Source of the DNA: Deroplatys truncata | Lineage: Eukaryota > Arthropoda > Insecta > Mantodea > Mantidae | Assembly (NCBI GenBank): GCA_030765065.1 | Contig: CM060984.1 | Coordinates: 84,345,988-84,409,987 of the forward strand | Direction: 5' to 3' | Length of the DNA stretch: 64,000 nucleotides | Part shown: piece by piece, positions 33,823 through 45,298 of the stretch | Layout of the letters: the number at the start of each line of letters is the position of its first letter | Position numbering within the stretch: the first letter of the stretch is position 1 | Program-made: the position numbers and the translations under genes | Notes under the pieces: generated by a model | Told to the model about the DNA's origin: nothing | The model's database searches: none | Seen by the model: the letters and a program-made list of their open reading frames with translations, nothing else

Positions 33823-34942
33823 TTTTTTCCTTTCCTTTCTTTCCATCTCAAGAGCTCCTCACACGACTAAGTATTTGAAAGCTCTTTCTTGACTTTATAT
33901 GTATAATTCAGCTTTTCGCGCTTAATTTCAAATTATTCATAGGCAAAATATGTTGTGATTAACGCACAGTAGACAGAAGAATCACTTTTAGTGAATACTA
34001 TAATCCTTAACCCAGACGAGTTTGTCATGTAAAATATCACATCCGATTTGTTCATAACAGTTAACAATTGTCCAAGTACAAACGGTTGTAGGGAATGGAA
34101 TCTGTAAGATAAGCCCTAGACATGGTTAACAACATGCTGATGCAGAAGAAAGGGAAGAGCAAAGAAGTTGCGGAATGAAGTTGGAGGGGCTATCTACGAC
34201 GCGGAGTGTTGTGAAGCGAAATTGACTTTGCATGTCAGGAAATGTACAAAGTATCAAGGTCGCTCACCCACAACTGGACTTCTCAATGGCAGCCCCATGC
34301 AACCAACAAAATGTATTGCTTAGTTTTATTTTTGCTTGGTGCGTCACCTTCTTTTGTTGACATCCTCACTACTATCTTTTGTTTTGGGGTAACGCACCTG
34401 GAATCATATTAAATTAACAGGAACTTTTACGTTCATTAAAATAGACGTTTTTTTATTCTTACTTATATTCATATCAAATTCTGTCTGCAATTTCAGAATT
34501 GGCAATTTAGCGATCTTCCCATCAGATCTAGAAGTTTTGGCTACTAGTCTTGTGGGGAAAAATATTTATACCGTCTTGCAGATATTCTAAGACATTTAAT
34601 AGTAATCACTGATAATAACGTCCTTTCTCCTTCATTATAATAGTACATAATAATGGTGGCGACTATGTTATTCATATTTAGAAACTTGGAACGTACAGGT
34701 TTATTTTAAAAAAATCTGATGTGAAACATTCACTTCTGACTATATATATTGACTATTTCTATATAACCTGGTGTTAAATATAATCGGGGAATGAAAGCAA
34801 AGCAACTCATAAAGGAGTATGTTAGACTACAAAATATAATTGTAATTTTAGTAATAAGTTTACAGTAGTATCGAACTATTGAAACAATAATTTATGTTTG
34901 GAAAGTCTGTGAATAAACTCGTTTATTCATATTGACTATATA
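33823..34942. other. Unassigned, with a tiny R1 5' end
   Basis: 34714-34745 reads TCTGATGTGAAACATTCAC, an R1 5' terminus that continues only a few bases. No gene recognised in the rest. Confidence 0.4.
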
Positions 34943-35278
34943 CAGAATGAAACAGAACTCCAGCGAAAAATTTCCAGAGGTTGTTCAGGGATACCTCCCG
35001 AGTATTTTGGTACAAGGGACTCACGGCCTCCGGCGGCCCGTTACAGAATAAGTGCATTTCGTTTGGTTTCTTGCCCCAGTTTGCTTTGTATCTCTATTGC
35101 ACTGAAATACTGCACAGCAGTGCAAATGTCCACGGTATGCGCTGTGTCTTGTTTTTAAACAAATTGTTTCCATTCGCTCACGGTACCTGCTGTTGACAAC
35201 AGTAATGCCCTCAAGTTTGCTTCATTACTGCTCGCTTCTGTCTAGGGTTTTGCTTTTCCGGCAGTGATACACCGCAGT

Positions 35279-36290
35279 ATGGATAGGTTTACTAATCAAG
35301 AGTTGGCCGAATATGCACCTCGTGAGGTTCACTGAGTGCAATGGAAGAGCTGCACAACAACGCTATGCTGAGCTGTTCCCGCACCGACGGCAACCACTCA
35401 CAGTACTTTTGCATTTGTACATAGGTGCCTACGAGAAACTGGTTCCTTCAGTGTTAGAGTGGAAGATACTGGCCATGCGAGGGCGCTGATGACCCTAGCT
35501 GTTTAGCGCCCTTAAACCCCATCTCATCATCATGCGAGGTATACCAGAACACCCGATCTGGAAGAGAATGTGTTACACGCGATTGGTGACAATCCTGCTG
35601 CTAGTAGTCGGCGCGTTTCGCCAGCTCTGAACACAAGCCAGTCAACTGTTTTGAGAGTCGTACATGAACAACAACTGCACCCGTATCATTCACAGCAATG
35701 TGCGGAAAACCACAATTTTCCTGATTTGTTTTTGTTTACAGAGAGGCCAAGTTTACAAGAGAGAGCATGTTCAACATTTGGAATAGCCATGTATTATATT
35801 AAGAAAATCCACATGCACTGGTGTGTCGATCCTATCAACAGCAGTTTGCTGTAAATGTATGGCCTGTTATTGTCAACGATTTTGTGACTGGACCATATGT
35901 ACTTCCTGATACATTGAACGGAATCGTTCCTTCAATATGTTCCTAGAAGATGTGCCGCCAAAAATTCGTCACCTTATATGGTTTCAACATGACGGGGCGC
36001 GACACACTTTGCATTCGATGTTAGGAATCACATTGATGCACAGTTTGGACGACAATGGAATGGTCGCGGTGGCCCTGTTCCATGGCCAGCTCGATCACTA
36101 GACTTGACACTAATGGACTAATACTTCTGAGGCATGTGGAGAGCTTAGTACACGAGACTCCGGTCGATACTCTCATTGACCTGGTTGCTAGGATTATCGA
36201 GCCGTGGAAGTATGCGCCAAACTCCTGGGATACTTGAGCGTCGCTGTACAGTCTGCCGTGATCATGGAGGTCGACATTTGGCACAAATTG
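35279..36290 (+). pseudogene. Decayed Tc1/mariner-type transposase
   Basis: N-terminal recognition region: MDRFTNQELAD, GRAAQQRYAELFPHRRQP, then after the SINE RTPDLEENVLHAIGDNPAAS and STVLRVVHEQQLHPYHSQ. The first catalytic site is damaged by a small deletion (FTDEA expected, YREAKFTRE seen near 35740). Later parts are QQQFAVNVWPVIVNDF, WFQHDGARHT (second Asp), and RGGPVPWPARSLDLTLMDY (third Asp in SLDL). Multiple stops. The whole family order is kept, so this was a complete element. Confidence 0.8.
35474..35539. mobile_element. 48-bp SINE/LINE 3' end with 9-bp target-site duplication
   Basis: The insert 35483-35530 (GCGCTGATGACCCTAGCTGT ... CCCCATC then TCATCATCAT) is flanked by CATGCGAGG at 35474-35482 and 35531-35539. 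Removing the insert and one duplication restores the transposase reading across the site. The microsatellite-like tail and short variable duplication point to target-primed reverse transcription with severe 5' truncation. Confidence 0.85.
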
Positions 36291-36364
36291 TGTATTTTAT
36301 TTTAATGAACCCTGCATTTTCCCTGCAGTAAGTTTACACCTATTGTTAAGATTTCCTTATCCAT

Positions 36365-36808
36365 ATTTGATGCAAAATGCAATCAAATAAAGAGAAGTTC
36401 ACAGGATATTCACAGAAAATTCAAGACATACATTTTATTAGTTATATACATATATACCTAACACATATGGTATTCTAATCAAAATCCTTGGATACATTTT
36501 TAAGAAAATTAAAATAACCAAAATATTTCCATGTAAATGGTAGTTTGGGCTGGAGGATTTTTTGAAAATTTTGGTTCCCTATCCTTGGAGTATTCTGAAC
36601 TAATATATAACGTTTGGTTTTTATCCAACTTATCATTTTTAAGTTTTGTTGTTCACAGACACGTGTACCTTTTTATAAAAATGTATTTTTATTTAATTAT
36701 TTATTCGGGTGACCTCAAGCATCTGCTTCCGATGAGATATTTATATCACATTTTTGGTTGGAATACAATACTTCCTCTGATTACCATAGTAGGCAGTAGA
36801 AAAAGTAA
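36365..36808 (+). repeat. R1 repeat, 3' half
   Basis: Starts AAATGCAATCAAATAAAGAG-like sequence, has AGTTCACAGGATATTCACAG, then the common body. The core is very short (ACACGTGTAC). It ends TTACCATAGTAGGCAGTAG with AAAAAGTAA. Moderately diverged. Confidence 0.75.
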
Positions 36809-37584
36809 AATTAACTGTCCAAATTAGGTTGCAGTCTTCTGTAGAAGATAGAAGTTGCGTATTGCAAAATTAAGGCAAGTGTAGTGAATTTTGTGAGGGG
36901 ATCAACACAACACCAATCCTCTGTAGTTGTAGCTGGAAGGGTCTTAGTTTCGAGTTCAGCGATAATATCTAAGTATCAATTTCTGGGTATTTTACTGGGA
37001 AAATTGAGGGTTTTAGGAGGCATCCAATGCGATTCGAACAACTTGTATTAATAACCCCTGTCTACCAGTAATATGTCTGGTCGTATCAATAGAGCTACTA
37101 CGTAAAAAAGTCTAGAGAAAATCACATTTAGAGGAGGCTGAAACGATAGTCAAATCTTTGAAAGGCCCGTCGCTAAACACGGTGTTCCCTCATCGCCGAC
37201 CAATTTGCTCAAGTAGGCAATCCAAATAACATCAGGGATGGTAAAATATATCTACTGTCTCATCATTACATTATGCAGAGTTTCTTGCTCCCTTTCATTT
37301 ATTTTATTTAATGGCGTTCTAGTATGTTAATACTTCAACGCGCACGACGCAAGTGTATTTGCTGTACTAGTACTAATATTTAACTTTGATTGCTACACCG
37401 ATGTAACCGACATTGTGTATATTGCATAATTTGTATAGGATTATAATGTTTATAATATGAGTGTAATATTCCGTAATAAATTGTAATGTAATAATAGTAA
37501 CAATAATAATAATATGCCCAGTCTGTCATGAATCAGACATCTGAAGATTACCTGTTACATAGCTTTATTGACTTACATATCCGC
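36809..37584. other. Unassigned AT-rich sequence
   Basis: A stretch of AAT-type simple sequence lies at about 37490-37512. No gene recognised. Confidence 0.4.
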
Positions 37585-37663
37585 GGCCGTACTTCGTATT
37601 CGAGTGGTTAAGGCGCAGGTTTCTAACAAAGAGATTCAGAGTTCGAATTTCGCTCCTCTGCAG
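37585..37663 (+). repeat. tRNA-like sequence (pseudogene or SINE head)
   Basis: The CGAGTGGTTAAGGCGCAGGT block matches the D-arm/A-box of class II (Leu/Ser-like) tRNAs, and AGAGTTCGAATTTCGCTCCT matches the T-arm/B-box. The 5' and 3' ends do not pair as an acceptor stem, so a functional tRNA is unlikely. Confidence 0.55.
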
Positions 37664-37869
37664 AGTTGTATATTGTATATCTGTCATACATACTGTACCT
37701 CACGTATACATGCATGTACAGATTCACAGCTCTCAACTGATTAAAATTTGTACCACCCTGATACTCCTGCAACATGCAATCAGCACTACTGGTAGCCGTG
37801 CATATTACGTGATATAACTTCATGCAGTAGACGTGCATTCGAAAACACCGTGTATGCTGGCACTGAAAT

Positions 37870-38330
37870 TTCATACATCACGAGAAACACACAATGGTGA
37901 CGTAAAGCTTCAAAAAATGTATGATAGGTATTTTAGAACTGAAACTGTCAGAAATGAATAACTCAGAAATAGTTAATGTCACAGATATTTGGGATAAACT
38001 GTGTGATTTAAAAAAAGTCTGTTTTTTCCTGCAGTAAGCTTTTGTTTGGCTCTTACGATTTCCCAGTTATACAACATTATGCAAAATTCAAACGAAATGA
38101 AGAAGACTTAACAAGGTATTCGTATAACAATCAAGATATTAATTTTATTCCTTATGTCATCACCAAAAAGTTATATTTTAAACAAAAAACAGAGCCGGTT
38201 TTGGTAAGCTAAACCTAGGGAACATTTTTATGCATGGAGCAATTTGGGTGGGAGAGGGGAATTTTCTGGAAACCTTCTTGTAGCATCCGTGAAAGATTCT
38301 GGATTTAATTTAAATTTAGTATTGACTTTT
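37870..38330 (+). repeat. R1 repeat, middle part
   Basis: Begins CATCACGAGAAACACACAAT (older 5' half), then CCTGCAGTAAGCTTTTGTTT and ATGAAGAAGACTTAACAAGG. It ends at AGCATCCGTGAAAGATTCTG next to a reverse copy. Confidence 0.65.
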
Positions 38331-38999
38331 GTTTTACCTTTCTAGCATTTATTTATAGTAAGGTAGCGGAAGTATTCCATTCCATCCAAAAATTACATGT
38401 AAAGTTTCCAAAGGAAATACATTTTTTCAGATAATAAAAATATTATAGAAAAAATAGAATAAAACAATAATAAAGAAAAGAACAGAGTTTTAGAAAAGGG
38501 TATGAATGGACTGTAATGAATATAACTTGAGTTCGGATGAATACTAAACTTCGTATTTAAGTTCAGCATCTTTCAAACCAAACAATATTTTACATGGAAA
38601 AATTTTTATTTTAAATTTTCTCATACATTGCTCTAAGAATTTCGAATAAAGTAAGATATGTTTAAGACATTTATATGACTAATAAAAATGTATGTATTGA
38701 ATTTTTTGTGAATATTCTGTGCAGTCCACTTCATTTTGTATAGTCGATAAACCATAAAAGAGAAACAAAACTTAACACACAAAACTGTTGGTCTCTTTAA
38801 AACACACAATTTATTTCAGTTTTTTGTGACATATAAAACCGAGATACTCGTTATTGGTTTGAACTTCCCAACAGTATTTTTTGAAGCCCTGTCACCATTC
38901 AATTGTTTTTCGCGATGTCCTGGAAATAGTATGTAGTTTCAAAGTTCGGTTATCTACTTCAAGTGAACGAATGTTATATAGATTTAACTCATTTTGTGG

Positions 39000-39181
39000 A
39001 ATTATATATAGGAAATTTAGCAACATTTATACCTTTTACTTCATCTTGTTTTATAGTATCAAATTTTGCTTTGTGTGGTATACCTTTTTTAGCAGGATTT
39101 TATTCAAAAGATATGATTTTAGAGATAGTATCTTTGAGAAATTTAAATGTTTTATATATATATTATATTTTTTTTCAACAG

Positions 39182-39192
<11 letters not shown>
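39000..39192 (+). pseudogene. NUMT: nuclear copy of mitochondrial ND5 fragment
   Basis: The frame encodes ATFIPFTSSCFIVSNF, then ALCGIPFLAGFYSKDMILE and SLRNLNVLYIYYIFF. The order PFTSS...SN.ALCG.PFLAGFYSKD.ILE is a highly conserved part of NADH dehydrogenase subunit 5 in animal mitochondria. About 190 bp is present, a small fraction of the gene, with a T-run slippage near 39171-39178. It sits within an R1 copy and beside a GT tract, so it is a nuclear integration, not mitochondrial DNA. Confidence 0.88.

Positions 39193-39221
<29 letters not shown>
39192..39221. repeat. (GT)n microsatellite next to the NUMT
   Basis: About 14 GT units directly at the right edge of the ND5 fragment. In R1 the microsatellite core lies elsewhere in the element, so this tract may be linked to the repair event that captured mitochondrial DNA. 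Confidence 0.85.
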
Positions 39222-39225
<4 letters not shown>

Positions 39226-39404
39226 AAAGACTTCCCTCTTGTATCTACAACGAAATGGGTAATGGAACAATTTCTGGAAGCGTTTATGTTATTTAACATA
39301 AAATAGGCAGAAAAATACATTTTGCAACAATAGTTAGTAGGAGCTATATAAAAATAAACGATAGTGGCTAGAGTAAATCATTTGAATTTAATACATTAGC
39401 TTTC

Positions 39405-39557
39405 ATATTTTTGCTGTTCACAAACACATACACACGGGGGAGAGAGAGAGTAAGGAGAGTGATCGTCTTAAAATGCTTTTATTGGAGCTCAAAACATGCA
39501 TTTCCGTTGAAATATGGATGTGTACCTACTTAAAGTAAGTTGCAGATAAAGTAATAA
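39405..39557 (+). repeat. R1 repeat, 3' end fragment
   Basis: Has GCTGTTCACAAACACATACA, an AGAGAGAG core, AAAACATGCATTTCCGTTGA, and a degenerate hairpin end GCAGATAAAGTAA. It faces the preceding reverse copy. Confidence 0.65.
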
Positions 39558-40574
39558 CATTTTAAGTGAAGAACGTTTAGAACTTCTATGAAATGTAGTG
39601 TATGAAAAGAGATGTATGGTTGAAGCACATTATATTTTAATTCCTGAATGACTACTAAATCAATCTAACTTATACTTTGTGATGAAGGTGGGAATCGCTG
39701 TTAAACAAACTCAAAGGCGATGCTGTAAGATGGTAATTTCTCTATATGAACCGAATTACAGACATATAGCCAGACACTGAAGGACACCTCAGCCTTGGCC
39801 AACAATGGAATGTTCCCTGTTGTAGCTGACCTAATTACAGAGCAATTAAATAATCCGGTACATTATTGTGATATTCCCTGATGTACCTCTCAGCAATTAC
39901 GTCGCCTACAATGTTGCACCTTGTCCGAAATAACCTTGTACAGAACATCTGGCAATCATTGCAATGTTTGGATACGGGTCTTAGAATAAAAGAATAGCAC
40001 TTAGGAACCAAACAACACTTTTAATTTAGGTGTAATTGTGTAATAAATCACTCCGGGACTTCCTCTTCCAAATCACACATACGTAATCAAGGTGAGCATG
40101 TGGGAGAAGCTCCGTCTCATTGTTTACTCACCATAAAATTATACTTCAAAACATCTACATAGAAAGTATTTACTTTAGGTAATTAAATAGCTCTGCGATC
40201 TAACGATCAGCATACCTGGGCGGGGTAGCTTATCTCTACCCTCTTAGATTCTGAAAATGTGCGAGTGAATGTCTGTTTTCTGCAAAAAGAAACAAAACCA
40301 TTGATAAATTACAGTTCAACGAGTCGCTGTCAACATCAAGACAAAGCCCTCGATAGATGTATTGGTCATATACACCACGCTAAAATCTTAAATGTGGAAT
40401 TCTTACCCAAATGGTTACTCAGAAATGAGCATATTTCAAAATTTTATTTCAACCAAACCATCAAATCAGAAGCATATTCCACACATCAATGGAAAGACAA
40501 ACTTTTGAGGTTTTTAAAGGCAACCTTAAAACTTCCATTCAGCGGTATCATGTAGAGCTCTTGTTTTGGAAAAA
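39558..40574. other. Unassigned, 1 kb
   Basis: A 98-codon frame (40259-40555) has no recognised domain. No transposon ends or RNA features seen. Confidence 0.4.
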
Positions 40575-41396
40575 TCTAATGTGATACGTTCACATGCCTT
40601 TCTCTACCCACTCCTCTTACAGAAGCTTATTCCTCTATCCAATAATTCATCTGAATCGAGGCAAACGTTTCATTACACATTTCATTGTAGGTACGAGAAA
40701 ATACAGGAGGCGGAGGTGGTAGTTAAATCTTTGAAAATACATGACAATGACAAACACAGAATAGCGACTTAGCACTTGAAAAGAATATGAACTATTTGAA
40801 AATTAAAACCAATAACAACAAATTTCTAGAAAATGATCAAAGTCAAAAAGAAAAGAAAAAAAAGGATTTCACATAAAGTGTGTGTTTTAACATCTACAAT
40901 TTTCATGTAGCGGGTTCATCTCTTATTGTTTATCAATTACACAAAGGCATACAGTATTATTCCGAATCAGGAGGACTTCGCGGACTATTCTCATTAAATT
41001 CAATATATGCATTATAACTGTCAGTCAAATATATAGTTTGGTAAAATTAGTAATAGAATTTTCAGTCTGACAATTCTTAATGAAAACATAAACATGGAAT
41101 CCTTATTGACAGTATATTGTGCACAAAATCATAGCAATCTTAGTTATTGAGCAATTTTTCGGAGTAATCATCCCACCCTATCTATTTGGCATGTTAAACA
41201 AATCATTAGTGAAAAATTACGAAATATTTTCCATCTAAAAGGTGATTTGGAATGGGGACATTTTCTTGAAAACTGTGTATCACATTCTTAGAAGATTTTT
41301 AACTTGCATACCAACTTTGGCAGTTATCCACTATTCATTTTTTAGTTATGACGTTCACACTAAGGTCTGCATTTCAGTGAAAACAACCGACTGTGA
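40575..41396 (+). repeat. R1 repeat, older copy lacking the hairpin end
   Basis: Starts TCTAATGTGATACGTTCACA and GCCTTTCTCTACCC. It has a diverged 5' half and body, including TGGAATGGGGACATTTTCTT. It reaches GTTATGACGTTCACACTAAG, and the sequence breaks off just past the core position (GCATTTCAGTGAAAAC). Confidence 0.7.
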
Positions 41397-41727
41397 ATCA
41401 GTGATAGCTTGTTACGCTCGACCGTGGAAATGAATGAATGTGCAGAATGCATTCCTATGAGGCCCAACTTCTTTGATCCCTTTTTTCTGTCCTAAGCACC
41501 TCTCTTGACCAAGAGCTCACGGTCGACTTGGATCCCGCGATTAACCTTGGCGTCTCGGTAAAACGGTTAACCGTGGCTATTCGGAGCAATGACGGTGCTT
41601 TGGACTGTGTAAGTGAATGAAGCAAAGTTACGGTTATGTACCTTTTTATTCACTCCGTAGCAAAATTTAGCCAGTCTCCATCACTTTTGACATTTTGGGA
41701 TAGTGGTCGATTTATATATTTCATGAT
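41397..41727. other. Unassigned, moderately GC-rich
   Basis: Contains a GGTTAACCG palindrome near 41564-41573 and two related GGAAATGAATGAATG/GTGAATGAA strings. No gene recognised. Confidence 0.35.
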
Positions 41728-41861
41728 TACTTTATCTATAGCGTACCTGTGATAGGCAGAGGAAGTACTGTTTCCATCCAAACATTCGATATCGAAGTTT
41801 TACTGGAAATGCATATTTTGAGATCCCCTGAACCCAAAGAAGAATTTTAAGAAAGAGACTC

Positions 41862-41896
<35 letters not shown>

Positions 41897-42160
41897 CGCG
41901 CGCGTGTGTGATTGTGTGTGTAAAGCATAACTCGAAAACGAAAACTCAGATAAATACCAACATTTATATTTAAGACCAACATCTCCCACGTATGTGGCAC
42001 CAAGGCTTTCATGAAATTCCCCCTCTCCAAACTATCGTTTACATGGAACAACGTTTATTATTTTTTACTTTCTCAAAAACGGTGTTTTAGATTCAAATAG
42101 CACAGATGTTGAGATATTGACACGACAAACAAATTGTATATCTTGAATTTTCTGGGAACA
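41728..42160 (-). repeat. R1 repeat, 3' half
   Basis: Starts ATTACTTTATCTATAGC. It has the CATCCAAACATTCGATATCG block, a (GT)n(GC)n(GT)n core at 41866-41920, and ends at TCTTGAATTTTCTGGGAACA. The alternating purine-pyrimidine core includes about nine CG units (41888-41904). Confidence 0.8.
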
Positions 42161-43864
42161 ATATATGAGCTACACTTTACTGTTAGTGGATTGTATGCAA
42201 AACATAATTGGTTCGAAATACCAATAGTTTCTTCTAAATATTTTATGCTGTATGTTTGCATTTTTCTAAGTGCAAGTAAATGTGAACGTTTAAACTTTTG
42301 CAAAGCTCTTTTTTTCTTTCCTCCCTTCCTTTCTTTCTTTTTGTCATTCTTCTCACAGAAGTTTGATGACAAAAACAATTTAAATCAGTTGAGTGCTTGT
42401 TCTACATTTTGCATCTAGGCGGTGGTGGTTTAAATTGTACGTGTAGTACGGTAGAGCTACTACACTTCTTTTCAATACAGATGCGTCTCCAGCCCTAATT
42501 GAGCCTGCGCGCCGTAAACTGCGGCTATACGACTGCTACAAATGACAACAGACCAGCTCTGTTCCCACTCCCCAACCTCACCTCGTTTTGTAAATAAAGC
42601 TGTCAGTTTTTTGCCTCTAGTATCTTGGAAGGGTTGTTATTGCAATATTGATCATTTATGATCATAAATGGAGTTTAATTATAGGAAAGACACTTAAGTA
42701 TTGGGGAGTCCATTTTCTTTATAATTAACATAAAATACCTACCGTTGTAGTACATTCCACAAAAGAAGTATTAAGTTTTGTCCTTCAGTAGTAATTACTA
42801 TTACAATTAATATTACCTAAGTAAAGTTTATGCCTCAGCTTTTTCTGTTACATTTTCCTTGTTTGTTTCTGTTTGTACTTACACTTAGACAAGTACTAAT
42901 AAATGTATCAGATTTTGTTCTATTAAGCTCATGGGCTTCACTTTTAAGTTTATTCTAAAGTCGCGTAAAACGTAAAGGTGTATTCTTTCTTTATTTTTAG
43001 TAAGTAATGCCGTAGTATTACCAGCACTCAGTAGTATTGAAAATTATAATCATATAGATACTATCTAGTACTTTTTATTTAAAATCTTGCAAATACAAAC
43101 TGTATTACTGGGAACAATAAGGATTATTTCATATAATTGTATTGCTTAATAACGAAAAGTTCTATTTTGTAACCAATCCTTTCCGCGTCGCCTGATGTGG
43201 TAAGTCTTTGTTCAAACTGATATATTTTTTATTTCAACGCAGTAAAATGATACGATAAATTTGCTCGGATTTTGAATCCCCTAAATATCTTCATTTATAT
43301 TATATTTTTGTGATTTCTATAAGTTTGTTTTTATAGAAATAACTAATTTTTAAAGGTATTCAAAACTGCAACTTGTCCGATATGACTTATGCAGTTGAAA
43401 GACTTAAAATTACAAAAATAATTAAATAATTACAATGTAGAATGTCGGATTATCCAGATAATACATTATGTGCGAGCGATAAATGTGGTATTAATATCCA
43501 ACGATTTGGGTACATAATAAGTTATAATTAGATGAATCGCAGCTAAAAGAATGCAACTGTTTTATAATTAATCACTCCCAAATTTTGCCACCTCCAATAC
43601 AATCTCTATCTGCTCCTGAATGCAGCATTGTATTAGTGTCCGGTTCCACTTAACTACGACTCGCCAGCAGTTGTATTACAACTGGGACGCACCAGAGAAC
43701 AGCAGTATCATGGTTGCTTGCGAGCGACCGAGACTTTACCGTAACCGACCGGCTATCTCTGCTCGGCTGCCGTACGTGGCTATCGAAGGTGGCCCGGTGA
43801 GTGACGGTCGAACGTTTTCATGAGAATGTAGACCTCTAGTTCACGCTCTCAAATGCTGAGTTTG
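42161..43864. other. 1.7 kb without recognised gene
   Basis: 42430-42620 and 43600-43840 are GC-richer than their surroundings. The second carries a 67-codon frame without recognisable domain. A polypyrimidine tract lies at 42307-42345. No repeat family assigned. Confidence 0.35.
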
Positions 43865-43976
43865 GTTTCAGAAGACCTCAAAAACGTATTTCCAGTAAAA
43901 TCGCGATATCGCATTTTTGGGTTGAAAATAACATTCCTTCACTTGCTATAGCAAGGTAGTAAAAGTTATTTATGCA
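43865..43976 (+). repeat. R1 repeat, 3' end fragment
   Basis: CCTCAAAAACGTATTTCCAG, TCGCGATATCGCATTTTTGG, then the hairpin CTTGCTATAGCAAGG (a perfect CTTGC/GCAAG stem) and AGTAAAAGTTA. Confidence 0.8.
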
Positions 43977-44383
43977 ATTGTATAGAAAAATAAGTTTCTT
44001 CAGGACGCGTAAAATGTAGCCGAGGCCGGAATTTTGAAACGAGTCATGAAAAAAGAGACACTTTCCTGTAATTACGTACAATATTTTGTTTCATACTATG
44101 TCGAAATATTTCATATATTGGTTAAACTGCATATTATAATGGACATGGTGCAGTCATATGTTTCATATGTTCACTGCAGTTGATGTAGTACATGTTGGTA
44201 ACATTTGACCTTTTGCAGTGGCGCCACTGTAGGAGTAGGTATCAACTATTTCTATGTACTGGGACTCCAAAAATTTAGTAGCACTATGAAAAGAAATATC
44301 TCTGCAAGTAAATCAATTAAGGTGAGTTATTAAAATTTCAAAATTAATATAGAAACGTGAAATAATGCAATACGGAAGAAGAA
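43977..44383. other. AT-rich, nothing recognised
   Basis: No gene or repeat identified. Confidence 0.4.
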
Positions 44384-45298
44384 TCTGATGTGTTACACTC
44401 ACATGACTTTCTCTACTCTTGTACAAACTATTTTTACAAACGCTTATTCTCCATCTACTTCATGTTAATCGAGATAAACATTTGCAGACTCTATCTTACT
44501 GCTAATTTTCTTGTAGATGTAAGGGGAATATACATTTACAAGGGCAATATAGAAATACAGTAGCCTTTAAGCATATACATATCTCTTAATAACTGGTTGC
44601 TAGGTGCAGCACCATTCCCTTTCCCACAGATTAATACTCTTTGCATATCCAAGACAAAAATGAATAACGAATTCCCATTTGAGAAAATAAGTATTGAAAA
44701 ATTTAAGGGCATAACAAGCAATATCCCGAAAATGGTTAACACAACAAAAGATGTATATGACAAATTGTGTATCTTAATGCGATCTACATTTTTTGTGTAG
44801 TGAAGTTTTGTCTATCTCTTATGGTTTACCAGTTATGCAAAAGTCGTCCACAAGAAGAATACTTTTGGAGACATTCCCAGAAAAGTCAAGATATACATTT
44901 CATTTGTCATGAAAATATCTTAAACATATGATATTTTAATCAAAATCGTTAGAGCCATTTTTTAGAAAATTAAAATTTTCGAAAAATGTTCCATGTAAAG
45001 GGTAGTCTGGGATAGGGAGATTTTCTTGAAAATCTTCGTGTCGCATCTCTGGAAGATACTGAACCTAAATATCAAGTTTGGTGTTTATCCGACTGTTCGT
45101 TTCTGAGTTATGCTATTCACAGACAGATACACAGACACACAGGCACAGACACACAGACACACACACGGACATGTTTCCAAAAATGCTTTTTTTGGATTCA
45201 GGGGGTCTCAAAACATGTATTTCCGGTGAAATCTCGGTATCAAATTTTTGGGTGGAATACAATACTTCCCCTACTTACTATACGTAGTAGAGAAAGTA
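44384..45298 (+). repeat. R1 repeat, younger subfamily, reference full-length copy
   Basis: Best example of the family. The 5' end TCTGATGTGTTACACTCACA starts at 44384. The subterminal repeat ACTTTCTCTACT (44406-44417) pairs with AGTAGAGAAAGT at 45286-45297. The ACAGACAC core is at 45119-45172. The hairpin CTACT...AGTAG spans 45271-45290, containing TACTATACGTAGTA. The copy ends AAAGTAA. Flanking bases here and in other copies suggest insertion between two A (T on the other strand) residues. No ORF of significance. These are the hallmarks described for Helentron-associated HINE elements such as DINE-1. Class assignment is inference. Confidence 0.92.

Larger units (their letters stand above)
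34943..36314 (+). mobile_element. Tc1/mariner-type element, relic with damaged right end
   Basis: The left end CAGAATGAAACAGAACTCC follows a TA. The right end is probably near AATGAACCCTG (about 36304-36314), but the inverted match is poor, so the right border is a guess. It contains a decayed transposase gene interrupted by a SINE end at 35483. Confidence 0.55.
38331..39400 (-). repeat. R1 repeat, older copy carrying mitochondrial DNA
   Basis: The 3' end is degenerate (TTTACCTTTCTAGC, GTAAGGTAGCGG). Body and older 5' half run to about 38960. Mitochondrial-like sequence and a GT tract intervene at 39000-39220. The R1 5' part resumes (CTTGTATCTACAACGAAATG) and ends AGTGGCTAGAGTAAATCATT near 39380. 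Confidence 0.7.

Noticed and set aside
34943-36314. Functional host gene spanning the several ORFs here
   Set aside because: The pieces align in order to one Tc1/mariner-type transposase with stops, a damaged first catalytic site and a SINE insertion.
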